Shown here: positions 1-12,579 of the stretch, one piece after another
Position numbering within the stretch: the stretch's first letter is position 1
How the letters are laid out: every line of letters starts with the position of its first letter
Assembly (NCBI RefSeq): GCF_020497125.1
Contig: NC_059073.1
Span: forward strand, 22,155,225-22,219,224
Length of the DNA stretch: 64,000 bases
Origin: Mauremys mutica
Lineage: Eukaryota > Chordata > Testudines > Geoemydidae
Direction: 5' to 3'
The notes under the pieces: generated by a model
Databases searched by the model: none
The model's input: the letters and a program-made list of their open reading frames with translations, nothing else
What the model was told of the DNA's origin: nothing
Position numbers and translations under genes: made by a program

Positions 1-2440
1 AACATGCAGCCTCTGATGACATAACAGTTGGTCCAGCACATTTATAAACAAGTCTGGAGACCACAGACCAGCAGTACAAGCCATGCAAAAATAACTGCAT
101 GGGTTACTGAGAATTAGATCTTGGCAAATCACAGACAGTGGGGTCAGAAAAGGCCAGGTGTGTCATCTAGTTTGACCGATGGCATTTTGCTGAGCTACTC
201 CCTACAGCATTCCTAGCAAGGTCTTATCTAACCTGCTCTGGAATGGTGTTGATACAGGACATGACCACAGACTATGAACAAGCAAAATAATGGAAAGTGC
301 TTCCAACCTTCACATTTTTGTTTTAACTATCATCCCTGTTAACTTTGAAAAAGCTGGACAGAGTCACAAGGAAAGAAAACCCTATGGACAAGCTCCAGGG
401 CCTTCTTCATTTACTACTAAAAATTAAACTAAAGAGTGACAAAAAACAATAACAAAGGCATTCAAAGTTCACCTGGAACTCCTCTGGGTTTGGCCTGGGT
501 AATGCTGGCTACTGAAATTCATGCCACTAAGTGAATGACAGACTCTGAGATTAAACAGATACAATCATGCCCCTTCCTGTAAGTAGTCTGAATAGGAGCC
601 GATGCCAACAAGTATTTCAGGTGATGCTGTTAAGAAGGCAGCTAAGGTTTATTGCATTACGCTTTCAGTGTCGCAAGGTTGTTAGAGTCTGATTCAGTAA
701 AGCTGCTTGTTGTCGTGCCTTTATTTTTAGTGACTAATCTTAGTTAATAGTGCTTTCCAAAGCCGCGTTGAATTCTGCTCCACAAATAAGTCATCGTTTT
801 TTCTTTTAATGTTAGTTATGACAATCTTGTTTTTCCTTCAGATTTTGGTGGTGAGGAGAGGAGTCAAATTATAACTACCTATATTACTGGACTGTTCTAG
901 AGCATGAGAGATACAAGAGGCAAATTCAAGTAAACAGAGAGTGAAACAAATAGCTGTGCTGCAGTATAGTAGGGACGAAGTATCTAGGAACTGGCATGTT
1001 CTCAAGTGCAGGAACAAAAAAGAAATCTAACACTGAAGACTGTTGTATTAACATGTCTGACCAGTAAGCAAGGAAAGAGTAATGGGACTCCCGATCCCTT
1101 CAAGCCCAGTTTCTCTTACACAGCCTTACTCATCTGGGACAGATGTGTGTATTTATTTTATGATTTGCTGAGAGAATTTATGTTATGTCCCAAAAATGCA
1201 AACATGCCCTTCCGTATCCAGAAGGGAACATCCTGTGGAAGAATGGAAAAAAAATGTGCTTCACATATGAATCTGACTGAATCACTGAAATTGACACCAC
1301 TTCACTAGCAAAGAATGTGAGCACATGGAGCAGTTTTGCCAGTGAAATAAGTCATCAGTCTAAATCAGGAGCGTCCCTTTAAAGACCTCTGCATGCACAC
1401 TGGCACAGGGCTTTCCTGCTGATGGGGCAGAAAGGAAACTAAATGTAGAACACTTAGATTTGTATTAAATAAGACTAAAAGGCACTTACATTCGATTGAC
1501 ACTGTCCTAAAAGGCGAAAGCAGCTTTCACTCAGGGACACATTGCTGCCAAGCCTTTCTTTGTTTATTTTGGGTTTGTGCGTCGTCACCCCCCACCCCAC
1601 ATTATGCCCCAATCACGTAGCTACAATTGCAGCCCTTGACTTTCCCTGTGGGGCTGGTATCTCTGCTATCCGCTCCATTTCACCACCAGCCAAGAGGGAG
1701 TTGACCAGCTGTGGGAGGGAATGCACCATGCAGTCTCCTATAGGGTGGTACAGTAGCTCTGCTTCCTGGGTGTTTCAGTAGGCTCTGGGCCTCCCAGAGA
1801 CACAATGGCTTTGGGAGCTCCCCCTACTCAGGCCTGTGCCATATTAGAACAATCTGGCCCATAACGATGAGCCTCTGTGGTGGGCCAACAAGGGCAGCTG
1901 CTTCCCACCCCCTGTTCAGCAATATATACTCTGACCCTCAATGGAAGTGGAGCTGCTCCAAACTCTTAGCCATGACGGTAGGGCTTGGGGCAGCCCTCAG
2001 TACTGTACGAGTTGGGGCACGGCCCAGATGAACAGAAGGTGGTGGGAATATGAAAAATGGGTCCAATAACCCTAAAAGGTTGGGAATCATTGGGATATAG
2101 GCTCCTTCTATCAGCTCCCAATAGCCCCTGCAGCTTTGCTTTCTCTCCAGCTTCCAGGGGCGAGAACAGCTCCATCTCTCATCGACTTCAACAACTGTGG
2201 AGGATATTCAGCAATGCTGAAAACAATCAGACCTCCTTTTACGTGGGTGACTCCTTTTACTCAGGTGGGATTACAGGCCTACCTCAAAGCATCCAGGTTT
2301 GAAAAATTTGCCCTGAGTGACCGGCTCAGAGTCATACAGCAGATCAATGACAGAAATGGGAGCAGACCCCAGGAGTCCCAATGCCCGTCCTGTGCTCTAA
2401 GCATCCCACGACATCTTCCACAAAAAGCTGGCTCAAGTGG
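1..2440. other. Unassigned non-coding DNA
   Basis: I see no gene, RNA or well-bounded repeat in this stretch. Around 2060-2085 the sequence resembles the right terminus of a hAT-type short transposon (an AAAAGGTTGGGAATCATTG-like end), but no partner end is visible. The remainder is AT-rich single-copy-looking DNA, and its short open frames look like chance. Confidence 0.5.
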
Positions 2441-2463
2441 CTCTACATTAGGACAGCAGGGGA

Positions 2464-2730
2464 GGAAAGATGGTCTAGTGGGCAGGATACTGAACTTGGA
2501 TTCAGAAGACCTGGGTCCAATTCCCAACTCAGCCACAGGCTTCTTGTGCGACCTTACGCAAGTCACTCCATCTGCGCTGGGTCTCAATTTCCCATCTGTA
2601 AAAAGGGGGATAAAATTCCCTGCCTCCCAGAGGTGCCACGGGCATAAGGGCCGTAAGTGATTGTGAGGTACTCAGACACTGTGGGGGTGAGGGCCATTTG
2701 TCTAGATAGTGGAAGTGCCAGATAGTGCCA
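2464..2730 (+). repeat. MIR-type SINE
   Basis: The order of blocks is that of a MIR SINE on the plus strand. A tRNA-like head (TACTGAACTTGGATTCAGAAG, then CTGGGTCCAATTCCCAACTC) is followed by the core (TGTGCGACCTTACGCAAGTCACT) and by the TCAATTTCCCATCTGTAAAA block. It is old and diverged. The end is estimated. Confidence 0.75.
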
Positions 2731-3065
2731 TAGAGTCTTTAAAATGCCAACCACCCACAACGTCACCAGGAAGCAATGGAGGAATTAGGCTAAACCCCTC
2801 CTTCAAATCATTGAGAAGTCCCAATAGAGAGCTATCCCAAACAGTCTAACCTGAATAACCAACCATGCTAACAAGAGGCTTGTCTACATAGGGGAATGCC
2901 ATCAGTTTAGAACATGTGTTAACTATAATGGGGTTAATCATGATTTAGCACTCAGCATAAACCAGGGCTGTCAGCCAGTCAGGGTTCATGGCAAGGAGGA
3001 CAAGCCCAACGGAAGAAAACTCTGCCATAGGTTTTTATTGCATGTCTGCTACACTGATAATTAGA

Positions 3066-3225
3066 AGAGCTGCTGTAGCTGTGTCAGTCTGAGGATGTTA
3101 GAGAAACAAGGTGGGTGAGGTCATATCTTTTATTGGACCAACTTCTGTTGAGGAGCGAGAGCGACGCTTTTGAGCTCCACAGAGCTCTGTGTAAGCTCGA
3201 AAGCATCAGAACTCACCCACTCTTG
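3066..3225 (+). repeat. Interspersed repeat with TTTTATTGGACCAACTT core
   Basis: It shares the core GGTGAGGT..TTTTATTGGACCAACTT followed by a GAGCT..ACAGAGCTC hairpin with the repeat inside the duplicated block at 53001-53160 and 55877-56036. Its left part (TGTAGCTGTGTCAGTCTGAG) resembles the head of the repeats at 41598 and 59797. The family is common in reptile DNA. I cannot assign a class. Confidence 0.55.
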
Positions 3226-4184
3226 GGCATACGCCCTTCTAATTTAAAGTTCTCCCCATCACCTGGAGCTAAACTCACGCGTCTGGGCTGAGCACCCATA
3301 CTAAGGGAGAACAAATTAAGGATCCGTGAAACTTAGAAGAAACATAGAAGTGAATTAAATATTTGCATTTGTCCTTCCAGTGGCTCCCCCCCTCTGCAGC
3401 TGAAACAGCTTCCCGCCATGCAGTCTGTGAGAGTGAATGTGACTGTGTATTATAGCGAATGTAACTTCCCTCCCCTCTCCCCACCTGCAACAGGTAACGC
3501 CAACCCCCTGAAAAAGCCATCAGCATGGAGAACCAGCCTTCTGTCCAGCATTTCTCCTCTTCCCCAATGCACAGGGAGAAAGAGAGAGAGAGATCTGAGC
3601 TCATCCAGCACAAGAAAGATCACAAGCTAAATAAAAAAGAGCTACGCAAACTGCTGCCAAACTGCAGAGTCATCACAGCAGCTGTCTGAAAGTTCAGATG
3701 CGTGCCTCTGGCTGAGTATAACCGGGCTACTCTCTGTAATAGAACAGCCCAGTAACAAATGGTACATATTTGGCTTTGGTACAGCACTCTGAAGTGGCAG
3801 TTACAAGGCCTGACACAAGAGTACTCCTATTAAAGGATCAGATCAGGTGATCATGTGCCATCTTGTCAGCACTAAAATATCTGGAGTGAAAAAAATAAAG
3901 CTTCTGATTCTTTCGCCCCACACGTCCTGCCGCCAATTCAATGGGTTTTGTACTTCATTCACCCGAATTGTTAAATCACAATCCAGAGAGCAACAACGTT
4001 TCTCCTGGCAAAGGGCCTCAAATTGTTTCTTTCTTGGCAAGCTCCTCCTTCAACTGAGGCGTTGCATAAAGGGATGGTTGTTCTGAAGGGTTACTTGGGT
4101 GCATTAATTATTGCAAAAGTAAACAAGAGACTCATGCACAACCAAAATTACTATTAAATGATCTGTTTGGGGCTGGGTGTTATA

Positions 4185-4260
4185 TGTACAAAGCAAGACA
4201 ATCCCTGGCCCTGAAGACACAATCCAACACAATACTATATTATTCTTATTACTTCTATTT
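4185..4260 (-). repeat. L2-like LINE tail fragment
   Basis: On the minus strand this contains a degenerate form of the 'aagctc..GGCCAGGGATTGTCTTGCTTTGTAC' tail also seen at 9715, 33945 and 42735. It is short and diverged. Confidence 0.35.
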
Positions 4261-4399
4261 ATGCTAATGTGCAGAGACCCCAGTCAGAATCAGGGTCCTG
4301 ACAAGTAGGCACAGAGATTATAATGTAAGACTAAACAGAGAGGAGAAGGGAATCAAAAAATCTCTCTGATTCAAAGAATACCTTAATAACACCATCTCA

Positions 4400-4605
4400 C
4401 CCCTAAACTGCAGTTTTCATCTGTAGACACAAAGCACTTTACAGAGTAGGTCAGTATCATTATCATTTTACTATGGGAAAAAATGAGGCACAAGAAGATT
4501 AAGTGACTTGCCCTGGTCATCCAGCAAATCAGTGGCAGAGCCAAGCACAGACCCCAGGATCTCATGGGTACAGTCCAGTGCTCTATCTACTAGAAGACAC
4601 GGCCT
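4400..4605 (-). repeat. MIR-type SINE (reverse)
   Basis: Read on the minus strand the MIR blocks appear in order. The plus strand shows GACTTGCCCTGGTCATCCAG, AATCAGTGGCAGAGCCAAGC and a complement of the tRNA-like head (CAGTGCTCTATCTACTAGA). It is diverged and has no TSD that I can see. Confidence 0.7.
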
Positions 4606-5214
4606 CCCATGGTGCAACTAATAGGTCTTACAAGCTATGGACATCCATATGAAGGCAGTAGGGGGTCGTGTTTCCAAAACGGTAGGGTGTTCCCCACTCA
4701 AGCATGAAGGACCAGCTAGGGCATGGAATTGCGGCTGTTCTAGTTCAGTGGCTCAACCTTTCCAGATTACTGTTCCCCTTCCAGGAGTCTGACTTGTCTT
4801 GCCTACCCCCAAGCTTCACCTCACTTAAAAACTACTTGCTTACACAACCAGACATGCAAATATAGTGGTCTCACAGCACACTGTTACTGAAAAAGTGTTT
4901 AATTTTATTTTTTACCATAATTATCAAATCAACTGGCATTTAAATATTGTGCTGATATTTCAGTGTATAGTACAGCGAGCAGTATAAACAAGTCATTGTA
5001 TTCAATTTTAGTTTGTACCGACTTTGCTAGTGCTTTTTCTGTAGCCTGTTGTAAAACTAGGCAAATCTCTAGATGAATTGATGTATCCCATGGAAGACCT
5101 CTGTGCACCACTGGTCCAGTTTCCCTACATGCTAACGTGGTAGGGCTGAAGGGGGCACAATCGGGTTTAATATGGTGGACTCAACTTTCTAACTTTGGGG
5201 AACACTGCCTAATT

Positions 5215-5340
5215 GGATAGAGTAGGAATCAGAATATCTGAGTTTTACTCTGTGCCTTCTTGGGTGCTCTGTGCCCCAGTTTCGCTATCTGTAAAATAGG
5301 GATAACATTTACACACCTTTGTACAGCACTTTCAAAACCA
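5215..5340 (+). repeat. MIR-type SINE fragment
   Basis: The block GCCCCAGTTTCGCTATCTGTAAAATAGGGATAA followed by GTACAGCACTTTCAAAACC is the 3' half of a MIR. The head is largely lost. A further minus-strand MIR-like scrap (GGGGAAACTGAGGCACAAAC) lies near 6305-6330. Confidence 0.6.
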
Positions 5341-7092
5341 CCACATCATGTGCCAAGTATTTTTAATGTTACCATGGCCGTGATCCAAGGCAGAACTCCT
5401 GCTGCTTGTTCCCCCTCATGGAACAATGCTAGCACTAATGAAGCCCTGAGCTTAAGCAAATCAAATCTCACGTCTCAGCGCATATGCTGATTGTGTCAGC
5501 AGGTCTTCATCAAACACACAGTCTACTCAGGACTGCTGCCCAGCCAGAGTGCGCACAGTTGATGGCACTGTCACGGATCCACAGGATTGGTGCTATGGTC
5601 CCAGCTTTGGAACGGTCTCTAGTAGGAACCCCTTCAGCATGCCAAACCCCTTAGGGGTCTCACTTTTCCTCCAGGGTAAGCCAGATGGCTTCATTGCCTC
5701 TTTAGACTGGTCCTCTGGGCCTGCAGCCCCCCTGCTTCACAGCGTGAGCTCTGTTCAGCGAGTCCGACTGAGAGATACTCCTGACACAGACTTGTACACT
5801 CTTCAGGAATGAATGCACTTTGCCAAGCATTTGCAGTGACACTCACATAGCGCTGTCAAAACAGTAGGATTAATTCTTTAACTGGAACACAGCATAGGAA
5901 GTCCTTAGGGTAGTCTAGAGAAAAGTAGGTTAAAGTGTAGCCCGTTCTGGTTAACACAGAGCCTACCTTTGGTTCAAGCTCTGTCTGTCTGACCTCCTTG
6001 ATCAGAGTCCAGGTGAGAGCCCTAACTCCTCCCGGAAGCCAATTCTTATCCCCCTCCTCACACATTTGCAGCCCTTTGTTCTCAAGCTGGGGAAATACTG
6101 TTCATCTTCCCTAAGGAGAGGTGGGGATGTCCATATTCCTCTGGGTCATTGGTTGCTAGGTGAGAATATTCAGGCAAATGGATTTGCCATTGTCTTCTCA
6201 TGGGGCTTAAGGCCCAGACAGCTAGATGCCATTCACACCTGTGTCTTAACCTGGCCCAAGAGCAAATAGTCCTTTTCTGCCCATCAGGTAACAATATAAC
6301 ATATTGGGGAAACTGAGGCACAAACAGGACTCAGAAAAATATTCCCACTTCGTCACAGGCATCACATCAGGCATCGCCTAGTGAAGTTCCCAGATTTGGC
6401 TCAATCCCACAAATCGCTGAGGCAGTCCTGTGGGCAGTGCCAGGTAGGGTGAGGGCGTGCACTGCCTTGCACATTGATGCAGAGTCTGACAGCATGGCAT
6501 GTTGGGGTGTCTTTGTTCATCCTGGGGATGTGGCTGGAGAGCATGCACCGCTGCTTCTGAATATAATGAGCCACTGAAGGAAGGCCAGATCTCTGTGAGA
6601 CTAACATTTTGCACAAAGACAAATGATTTAATGCTCAGGAATGGACACTGATAGCGCATATGGAATGCATCTAGCCACTCCAAGTCAGCCCGTAAGAGGG
6701 TCCAGATATGGGTTCTGACCCATACAGCAATACAGGCAGTACCCAGTTTTGATAGATCCTGAACTGTGTCTCAGCAAAAAGACATTTGTGTGTCCATGGG
6801 CAAGACAGGGCTCAAGACAGGAACAATTCCCTTCCCTGCACTGTGCACAGTATTACAAACTGGCTGGGTGAATTACTGGGGGAGGAGGGCTGTCTTCCAC
6901 GGAAGTGTCAGGGGTTGGCACTGCCAGTTGCAAGATGCCAGACTAGATGAACGGATCATCTGAACTGGACAGGTAAATCCCACGGCTCTTCCATAAAAGT
7001 GGAATCTTATTTCCATTAGTTGGCTAACTAAAAGACCCCACTCACTACCATCAAGTCTTAAACACCTTGGGTCAAAAGGGGACCCACATATG

Positions 7093-7724
7093 TAGGGCCC
7101 TACCAAATTCACGGTCCATTTTGGTCAATTTCACAGTCACAGGGTTTTAAAAATAGTAAATTTAATTATTTCAGCTATTTAAATCTGAAATGTCACAGTG
7201 CTGTAATTATTGGGGTCCTGACTCAAAAAGGCGTTGGGAGAGGCAGGGTCACAAGGTGATTGTTCGGGGGGTTGCAACACTGCTACCCTTACTTCTGCGC
7301 TGCTGCTGGCATTGGCGCTGCTTTCAGAGCTGGGCAGCTGGAGCGTGGCGGCTGCTGGCCGGGATCCCAGCTCTGAAGGCAGAGCCGCCGCCAGCAGCAG
7401 CGCAGAAGGAAGCATGGCCTGGTATGGTATTGCCACCCCTTACTTCTGCACTGCTGCCTGCAGAGCTGGGCCCGCAGTGAGCAGCCGCCGCTCTCCGGCC
7501 AGCCAGCTCTGAAGGGAGCGCAGAAGTAAGAGTGGCAATGCTGCGACCCCCCCCCCCTAAAATCCTGTGACCTCCCTGCAACTCCCTTTTGAGTCAGGCC
7601 CCCCAATTTGAGAAACGCTGGTCTCCTCTGTGAAATCTGTATAGTACAGGGTACAAGCACACAAAAGACCAGATTTCACAGTCCGCGACGTGTTTTTCAT
7701 GGTCGTGAATTTGCTAGGGCCCTA
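7093..7724. mobile_element. hAT-type non-autonomous transposon, GC-rich centre
   Basis: The left end TAGGGCCCTACCAAATTCAC (from 7094) and the right end GTGAATTTGCTAGGGCCCTA (to 7724) are inverted copies of each other. The flanks CACATATG (7085-7092) and CACAAATG (7725-7732) match at 7 of 8 bases, the 8-bp target duplication expected of hAT elements. The GC-rich interior repeats a CTTACTTCTGCGCTGCTGC-like block near 7287 and 7439, with an inverted copy near 7519. The open frames on both strands here are by-products of this composition. No transposase is present. Confidence 0.8.
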
Positions 7725-7894
7725 CACAAATGATCTGCATAAACTGAGCAAACACCCTTAATGGAACTAATGGGAGGGTATACACCCAGAAACAGCAGAC
7801 ACTATGGGCTCGATATACCCATCTGCACAAAATTCCTGTTTAAGTCAATGCACGTCTCAGCTGCCTGAAGATTGCAAAGTCAGGCCCTCTACGG

Positions 7895-8644
7895 CAGGGG
7901 TTTTCAACCTTTTTTTTTTTCCCCTGAGGCCACCCACCAACATGATATAAAAACTCCACAGCCCACCTGTACCACAACAACTGGATTTTTCCATACAACA
8001 GCCAGGACCGGCGTTAAGAAGTAGGAAGCAGGGAAATTGCCCGAGGCCCCATGTCACAAGGAGAACTGCGAAGCTGAGTTGCTCAGGCTTTGGCTTCAGC
8101 CCCAGATGGTGGGGCCCAGGGCCCCAGGCTGCCAGTGGCACTGGAACAGTTTTTGGAGTGGAGGTGCTGAGCTGCACCCCTCTTACCCCTGTACGCACCC
8201 CTCACCGCCATCTAGAGCTCGAGCTGGGAGCAGGGCCGTGGCTCCAGGAGGGGAGGACATGGACAAGGATAAGGTGGCAGAGGCTGGGGCCACAGATAAG
8301 GGTGGGTGTGGAGTCCTGGGCGTGGGGCCGGCAGCCGGGACCTCGCATGAAGGGCTGGCGGCCAGGACCCCAGGCCCAGCAGTGGAGGCCCCGGGCCGGC
8401 GGGACCGTGGGGCCGGCAGGGGAGCCCCCGGGCAGCCAGGACACTCGGTGCAAATCCTGGGGGTGCTGCAGCACCCCCCGTACCTCTACTTCCTGAGCCT
8501 ATGCAGGCTGCAGTCCTGCGAGGCGGGACTTCAGCTTTCTGCCCTGGGCCCTAGCGAGTCTAACGCCGGCCATGCTTGGCGCCCCCCCTAAAACCTGCTC
8601 GTGGCCCCCCAGGGGGCCCCGAACCCCTGATTGAGAGTCCACTG
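7895..8644. mobile_element. hAT-type non-autonomous transposon with perfect 8-bp TSD
   Basis: The element is bounded by CAGGGGTTTTCAACC on the left and an inverted, diverged copy (GAACCCCTGATTGAGAGTCCACTG) on the right. CTCTACGG is directly repeated at 7887-7894 and 8645-8652, a perfect hAT-style 8-bp duplication. The 750-bp interior is very GC-rich and has no recognisable transposase. It explains the CpG-rich patch and the 184-codon open frame at 8037-8591. Confidence 0.85.
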
Positions 8645-8730
8645 CTCTACGGAAAGGCTGACATGGAAAGAGCTGCACTGTAGTGGTCATTGCTGAGCAG
8701 CCAGAGGCACAGATAATTGAGACCACACCA

Positions 8731-8850
8731 GGGCCAGATCCTTAGCCACTGTAAATCAACACAGCTGCATTGGAAGGCTGGTGTAAGCTGACCTAGCTTC
8801 TTTGACTTCGGTGAAGCAGTGTTGATTTACAGGAGTTGCAGGCCGGATCT
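8731..8850. repeat. Palindromic repeat (CCAGATCC / GTAAATCAACA family)
   Basis: GGGCCAGATCC..CTGTAAATCAACAC is mirrored by GTGTTGATTTACAG..GGCCGGATC, giving a hairpin with short spacer. Similar palindromes lie at 23289-23366 and 29816-29910. The class is unknown; it is probably a miniature inverted-repeat element. Confidence 0.6.
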
Positions 8851-9189
8851 TCGGCATCTGACTGGTCGGAGACAGTTTCCAAACAGTCAAACAGATGGAA
8901 AATTTACACCAGTCATGCACTGGGTTTCCCAAAACAATTAAAAAAAATACATCACACTACACAGTGCATTTAGCCCTCTCGGGCTCTGAATCGGGCAAAC
9001 AGGCTTCCTGCTCATTTCACCACGTAATTCCCTATCCAAATCCACCCACTCTTCTCCCACATGGAAAAGGAAAGGAAACCCGAACCTGATCTCTAGAAGA
9101 AAGGGAAAAGATAACCAACAGAACAAGAGTGTCACCAATGTACCCCATGGTCATTACCGAAAATAAAACCGGAGTTGAGGACTAGTACA

Positions 9190-9552
9190 TTGGCTCGAGG
9201 GCCGCATCACTGACACCTTTTCATATAAAGATGCAAAAGCTTCCCCCCCCGCCCCCATCCCTACCCCCCCTTCCATAGGCCCCGCCCCACCCCACCTCTT
9301 CCCACCTTCCCCATCCCCATTCCAACCCCTTCCCCAAATCCCTGCTCCTCCCGCCCTCCCTCCTGAGCGCACAGCTCCTCGCTCCTCCCGCCCTCCCTCC
9401 CGGAAAGCAATAAGCTAAGGAAGCGCCTGGAGGTAGGCAGAGGAGCGGGGATGTGGCGTGCTGGGGGGGGAGGAGGGGCAGTGGGTGAGGGGAGCTTGGC
9501 AGGCCACCGGAAATAACTCTGCAGGCCGCAGGGCCATGTGTTTGAGACCCCT
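9190..9552. mobile_element. Degenerate hAT-type element, C-rich
   Basis: The right end GGGCCATGTGTTTGAGACCCCTG is the complement of the TIR seen on hAT elements such as CAGTGGTCTCAAA. The left part contains CTCGAGGGCCGCATCACTGAC, a partial matching end. The interior is strongly purine/pyrimidine-skewed (runs of C and T, then G-rich). No TSD was found. Confidence 0.5.
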
Positions 9553-9711
9553 GGTCTATGTGCAGCCAATGGTGAAAGCTGGGAGTTCTTCTCAGTGTGT
9601 CTAATTAAAGCACATCACACAAAACCTTTACTTTCATCAGTTCATCACAGGATCAATGTCCGTAGAAAGCTGAATGTTCCACCCTTTTCCCTACCCAGTG
9701 TCAGTCTTGTC

Positions 9712-9838
9712 TAGCAGAATATAAGCTCTTGGGGGCAAGGATCGTCTACTATGTGTTCGTACAGTACCTAGCACAACAGGGCCCCAATGTTGTTGGTCCC
9801 TAGGTATTACCGTACTAAACACGACCATAACAATAAAG
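9712..9838 (+). repeat. L2-like LINE tail
   Basis: The pattern TAAGCTCTTGGGGGCAAGGA, GTACAGTACCTAGCACAACAG, GGGCCCC..., AATAA is the 3' tail of an L2-like element. Related copies are at 33945 (+), 35160 (-), 37470 (+) and 42735 (-). Confidence 0.6.
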
Positions 9839-9839
9839 C

Positions 9840-11317
9840 ATATTTTTACATCAGGATCATAAACCCTGAAAAACAGAATCCTTAAATGGAAACCATGAGA
9901 CCAGCTTAAATGAAGCATCATAACTAGCTGCCTGGCTAGGATATTCAACTGTACCAGCTTCTTCTCAAAATATTTACAGTGCTAAGAGTAAGAGGTGTAG
10001 CTAACTAGCTAATTTATATTGGCACAATCTCTAGCACACAGCTCTGTGTACACACAGTTAATACACAACATCCTCATCAATCATATTACAGACCTTGTGA
10101 TACCAGCTTCCCCAACTTCCCAGGCCCTTTCACTTTATGCAAAACTTAAGTCATGGAAACCACGCAGCCTGATGGCATAAAACACTACATTCCTCTCCTG
10201 GGAATGTACAGTAGGAACAACCTAAAAGCTGATTTTATTGCAGCGTTCAAATGCTTAACAAGCCAACAACAACAAAATCCGGCTTTTTTATTTTGAGAGA
10301 GACAAGGCTATTGAAAATCAACTTAAAGTTTTAGGACTAGCAATATTGTTACATATGACCGGGATGGTTAATCACAGCCACTAAAGGAGCACACCAATAC
10401 TAGGATATATACAGTCCGCCTCAGACGCAGTGTGGCAGATAGCCCTGGTCATGATCATACTGACATTGCTACCGTGGTGAGGGTTCCTGGCAAGAGATGA
10501 GAATTCAGTAGCTCTAAATCTTGTCTCTACCAAGAAGGTGGAACTCCTACAAACATGCAACTCAGCTGAGGTACTGAGTTCTGAGAGGAGGGCATTTGTG
10601 GAGAGAGGGGTTGAGTGGGAGGTGGTACAATGATATTCTCCCTCCCTCCCCCCCCTCCCCAGAAGGGTAGTTCTGGGAATAGCACCTAAAGGGTTTTTGG
10701 AGACAGCTGCACATCCTGTACTCCCAGGGGCAGATAAAGCCTGGGAACCTGGGTGTGTCTGCAGGTGGGGCTTTAGTTGGTTGCTTTCCAAGGCAAGGAC
10801 GGAGAAAGAGGCGCGCCGCCCCAACAGCCTCAGCTTTTCCACTGCATTGCAGGCTCCAGCTTTCCTTCCCAGCCCTCTGTCACACACATCTGCGCAGCAA
10901 GGGCAGGCTGCGATCCAACTGAACAAGTCTAGATGCGTAATTATCATTAAAGATAAGCAGGCTCGAGCAGGGGCAGAGAAGAGATGCCTCGTGGCGAGAT
11001 GAATATGCTGAATACTGCTCACATTCCTGCATTCCTTCGCTGCCATGCAGCGAACAAACCCTGGCAAATGCTAAAACTGAGAAGGTTTGGGTTAAGTCGA
11101 GTGTGTGTTTTGTAACCATACATCACACTACAGAACCCCAGAACGTCTGTTATCTAGCAGTTGATATTTTCCAAAGGTAGGTACGTGCAACTGTGCAAAG
11201 ATGTTTGTGCCTGCCCAGTTTGGGCACACATCTCCCCAACACGTGGGTGCAAAGATGTATATGCAAGCGTACACGGTCAGGACATGATCCAGTATCTGAT
11301 CAGAGTGCGCACATGCG

Positions 11318-11320
<3 letters not shown>
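9840..11320. other. Unassigned DNA
   Basis: I recognise no repeat or gene here. The stretch includes a pyrimidine-rich run near 10640-10665 and a 228-codon open frame on the minus strand at 10381-11067. That frame has no domain I recognise and no supporting signals; I treat it as chance. Confidence 0.45.

Positions 11321-11325
<5 letters not shown>

Positions 11326-11356
<31 letters not shown>
11326..11356. repeat. (CA)n microsatellite
   Basis: A run of about 15 CA units follows a short CT run. Further CA/AC runs lie at 25271-25282, 56440-56464 and 60925-60944. Confidence 0.95.
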
Positions 11357-11358
<2 letters not shown>

Positions 11359-11509
11359 CTTGTGTGTATAAGTTAGGCATGCTCGAATGTGTGTGCAGTT
11401 AACTGAAAAACAATTTTTAAAATTATACAGATGCATATATTGTTTATATCTATTATGCATACCCAGACATATATATTTATATACACGCACAGCCATTTCT
11501 GTACACATA

Positions 11510-11795
11510 GGGTATGTCTCCACACGGAAAAAAACCACGGTTGGCCCGGGTCAGTTGACTCAGGCCTCAGGGTCAGGGGATGAAAAAATCACTTTGTAAA
11601 TGTTCAGGCTGGGGCTGGGGCTCCAGCTCTGGGACCCTGAGTGGGGGCAGGGTCCCAGAGTTCAGGCTCCAGCCCCAGTCCAAACATCTACACAGCAATT
11701 TTTAAACCCACGGCCTGAGCTCCGTGAGCCTGAGTCAGCTGACTCGGGCCAGCTGCAGCCCTGCCACGGTGTTTTTATCCCTGCACAGATGTACC
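11510..11795. mobile_element. Palindromic MITE (GGGTATGTCT ends)
   Basis: GGGTATGTCTCCACAC at the left is mirrored by a diverged TGCACAGATGTACCT at the right. The interior is a self-complementary series of GGGTCAGTTGACTC / GAGTCAGCTGACTC and GGGACCCTGAGT / AGGGTCCCAGA blocks. No convincing TSD was found. The class is not established. Confidence 0.6.
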
Positions 11796-11939
11796 TGGAC
11801 TTTCTACGGCAGCTTTCTTTTCTGTATCACCCAAATACGCCATAAGAAAAACTTTTTCCAGCCAAGAATCAGTGCCAAACAAGAGCTTGACCAAAGACTA
11901 TCTGCACTGCACTGTGCTCTGAAGGTTTGCAGACTGAGC

Positions 11940-12228
11940 CTCAGAGCAAGCCTCCCAGCCCAGGTAAACACACGTACACGCTAGCTCTGCTCAAGCTAAT
12001 GTGCTAAAAATAGCCCCGTGGATGTTGCAGCGCTGGCAAGGGGCACAAGCTAGTCACCCAAGTCCAACCCCCACGAGCCCCAGGCCCAAGATTGGGTGGC
12101 TAGTCCAAGCTGCTGCCTGTGCCTGGGTGGCCACACTGCTATTTTTAGCACGCTAACTCGAGCGGAGCTCGTGCGAGTTTCCACCCAGGCTGAGAGGCAT
12201 GCTCCTAGCTGCAGTGTAGACACACCCT
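11940..12228. mobile_element. Palindromic MITE, second family
   Basis: CACGCTAGCTC..GTGCTAAAAATAG on the left is mirrored by CTATTTTTAGCACGCTAACTC on the right, and the right end is GCAGTGTAGACACACCCT. The left terminus is worn. It lies directly downstream of the previous element and resembles it in its termini only. Confidence 0.55.
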
Positions 12229-12579
12229 GACAAAGCACTGGGTAGAGCAAATCCCAGGCATGAACTCTCTGGTGAGACTGCTTCATCTCAATCCTCCAGG
12301 GGGCATGTGTAGGGATTGTCCACAGAAGCACCCCAGGTATCTCAGCCATCAGCATAGCTCACATATTAGTGCATCTGGATAACAGAGGTGGTGGTCTGAT
12401 TATGAATCTGGGCTCGGCCAAAACTTGTGCAGCTCAGAACAGATGTGCCTCTGTTACACCCACCCACCCCACCTTCACTCAAAGAGGAAACAACTTAACA
12501 GCTTCTTCAGATTACTCTACTTGCCTGTGCTAAACAAGCACCGATTACTCCCACCAAACAGGTCCTATGAGGAGGGGTG

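Noticed and set aside
2136..2660. 174-codon frame
   Set aside because: Its second half is the MIR SINE at 2464-2730.
8037..8591. 184-codon frame and CpG-rich patch that looks like a promoter and first exon
   Set aside because: It lies wholly inside a hAT-type element with an exact 8-bp TSD (7895-8644); the GC content belongs to the element.
10381..11067. 228-codon open frame on the minus strand
   Set aside because: It is the longest frame outside a transposon, but no domain, signal peptide or plausible splice context was recognised, and one frame of this length is not surprising by chance in 64 kb.
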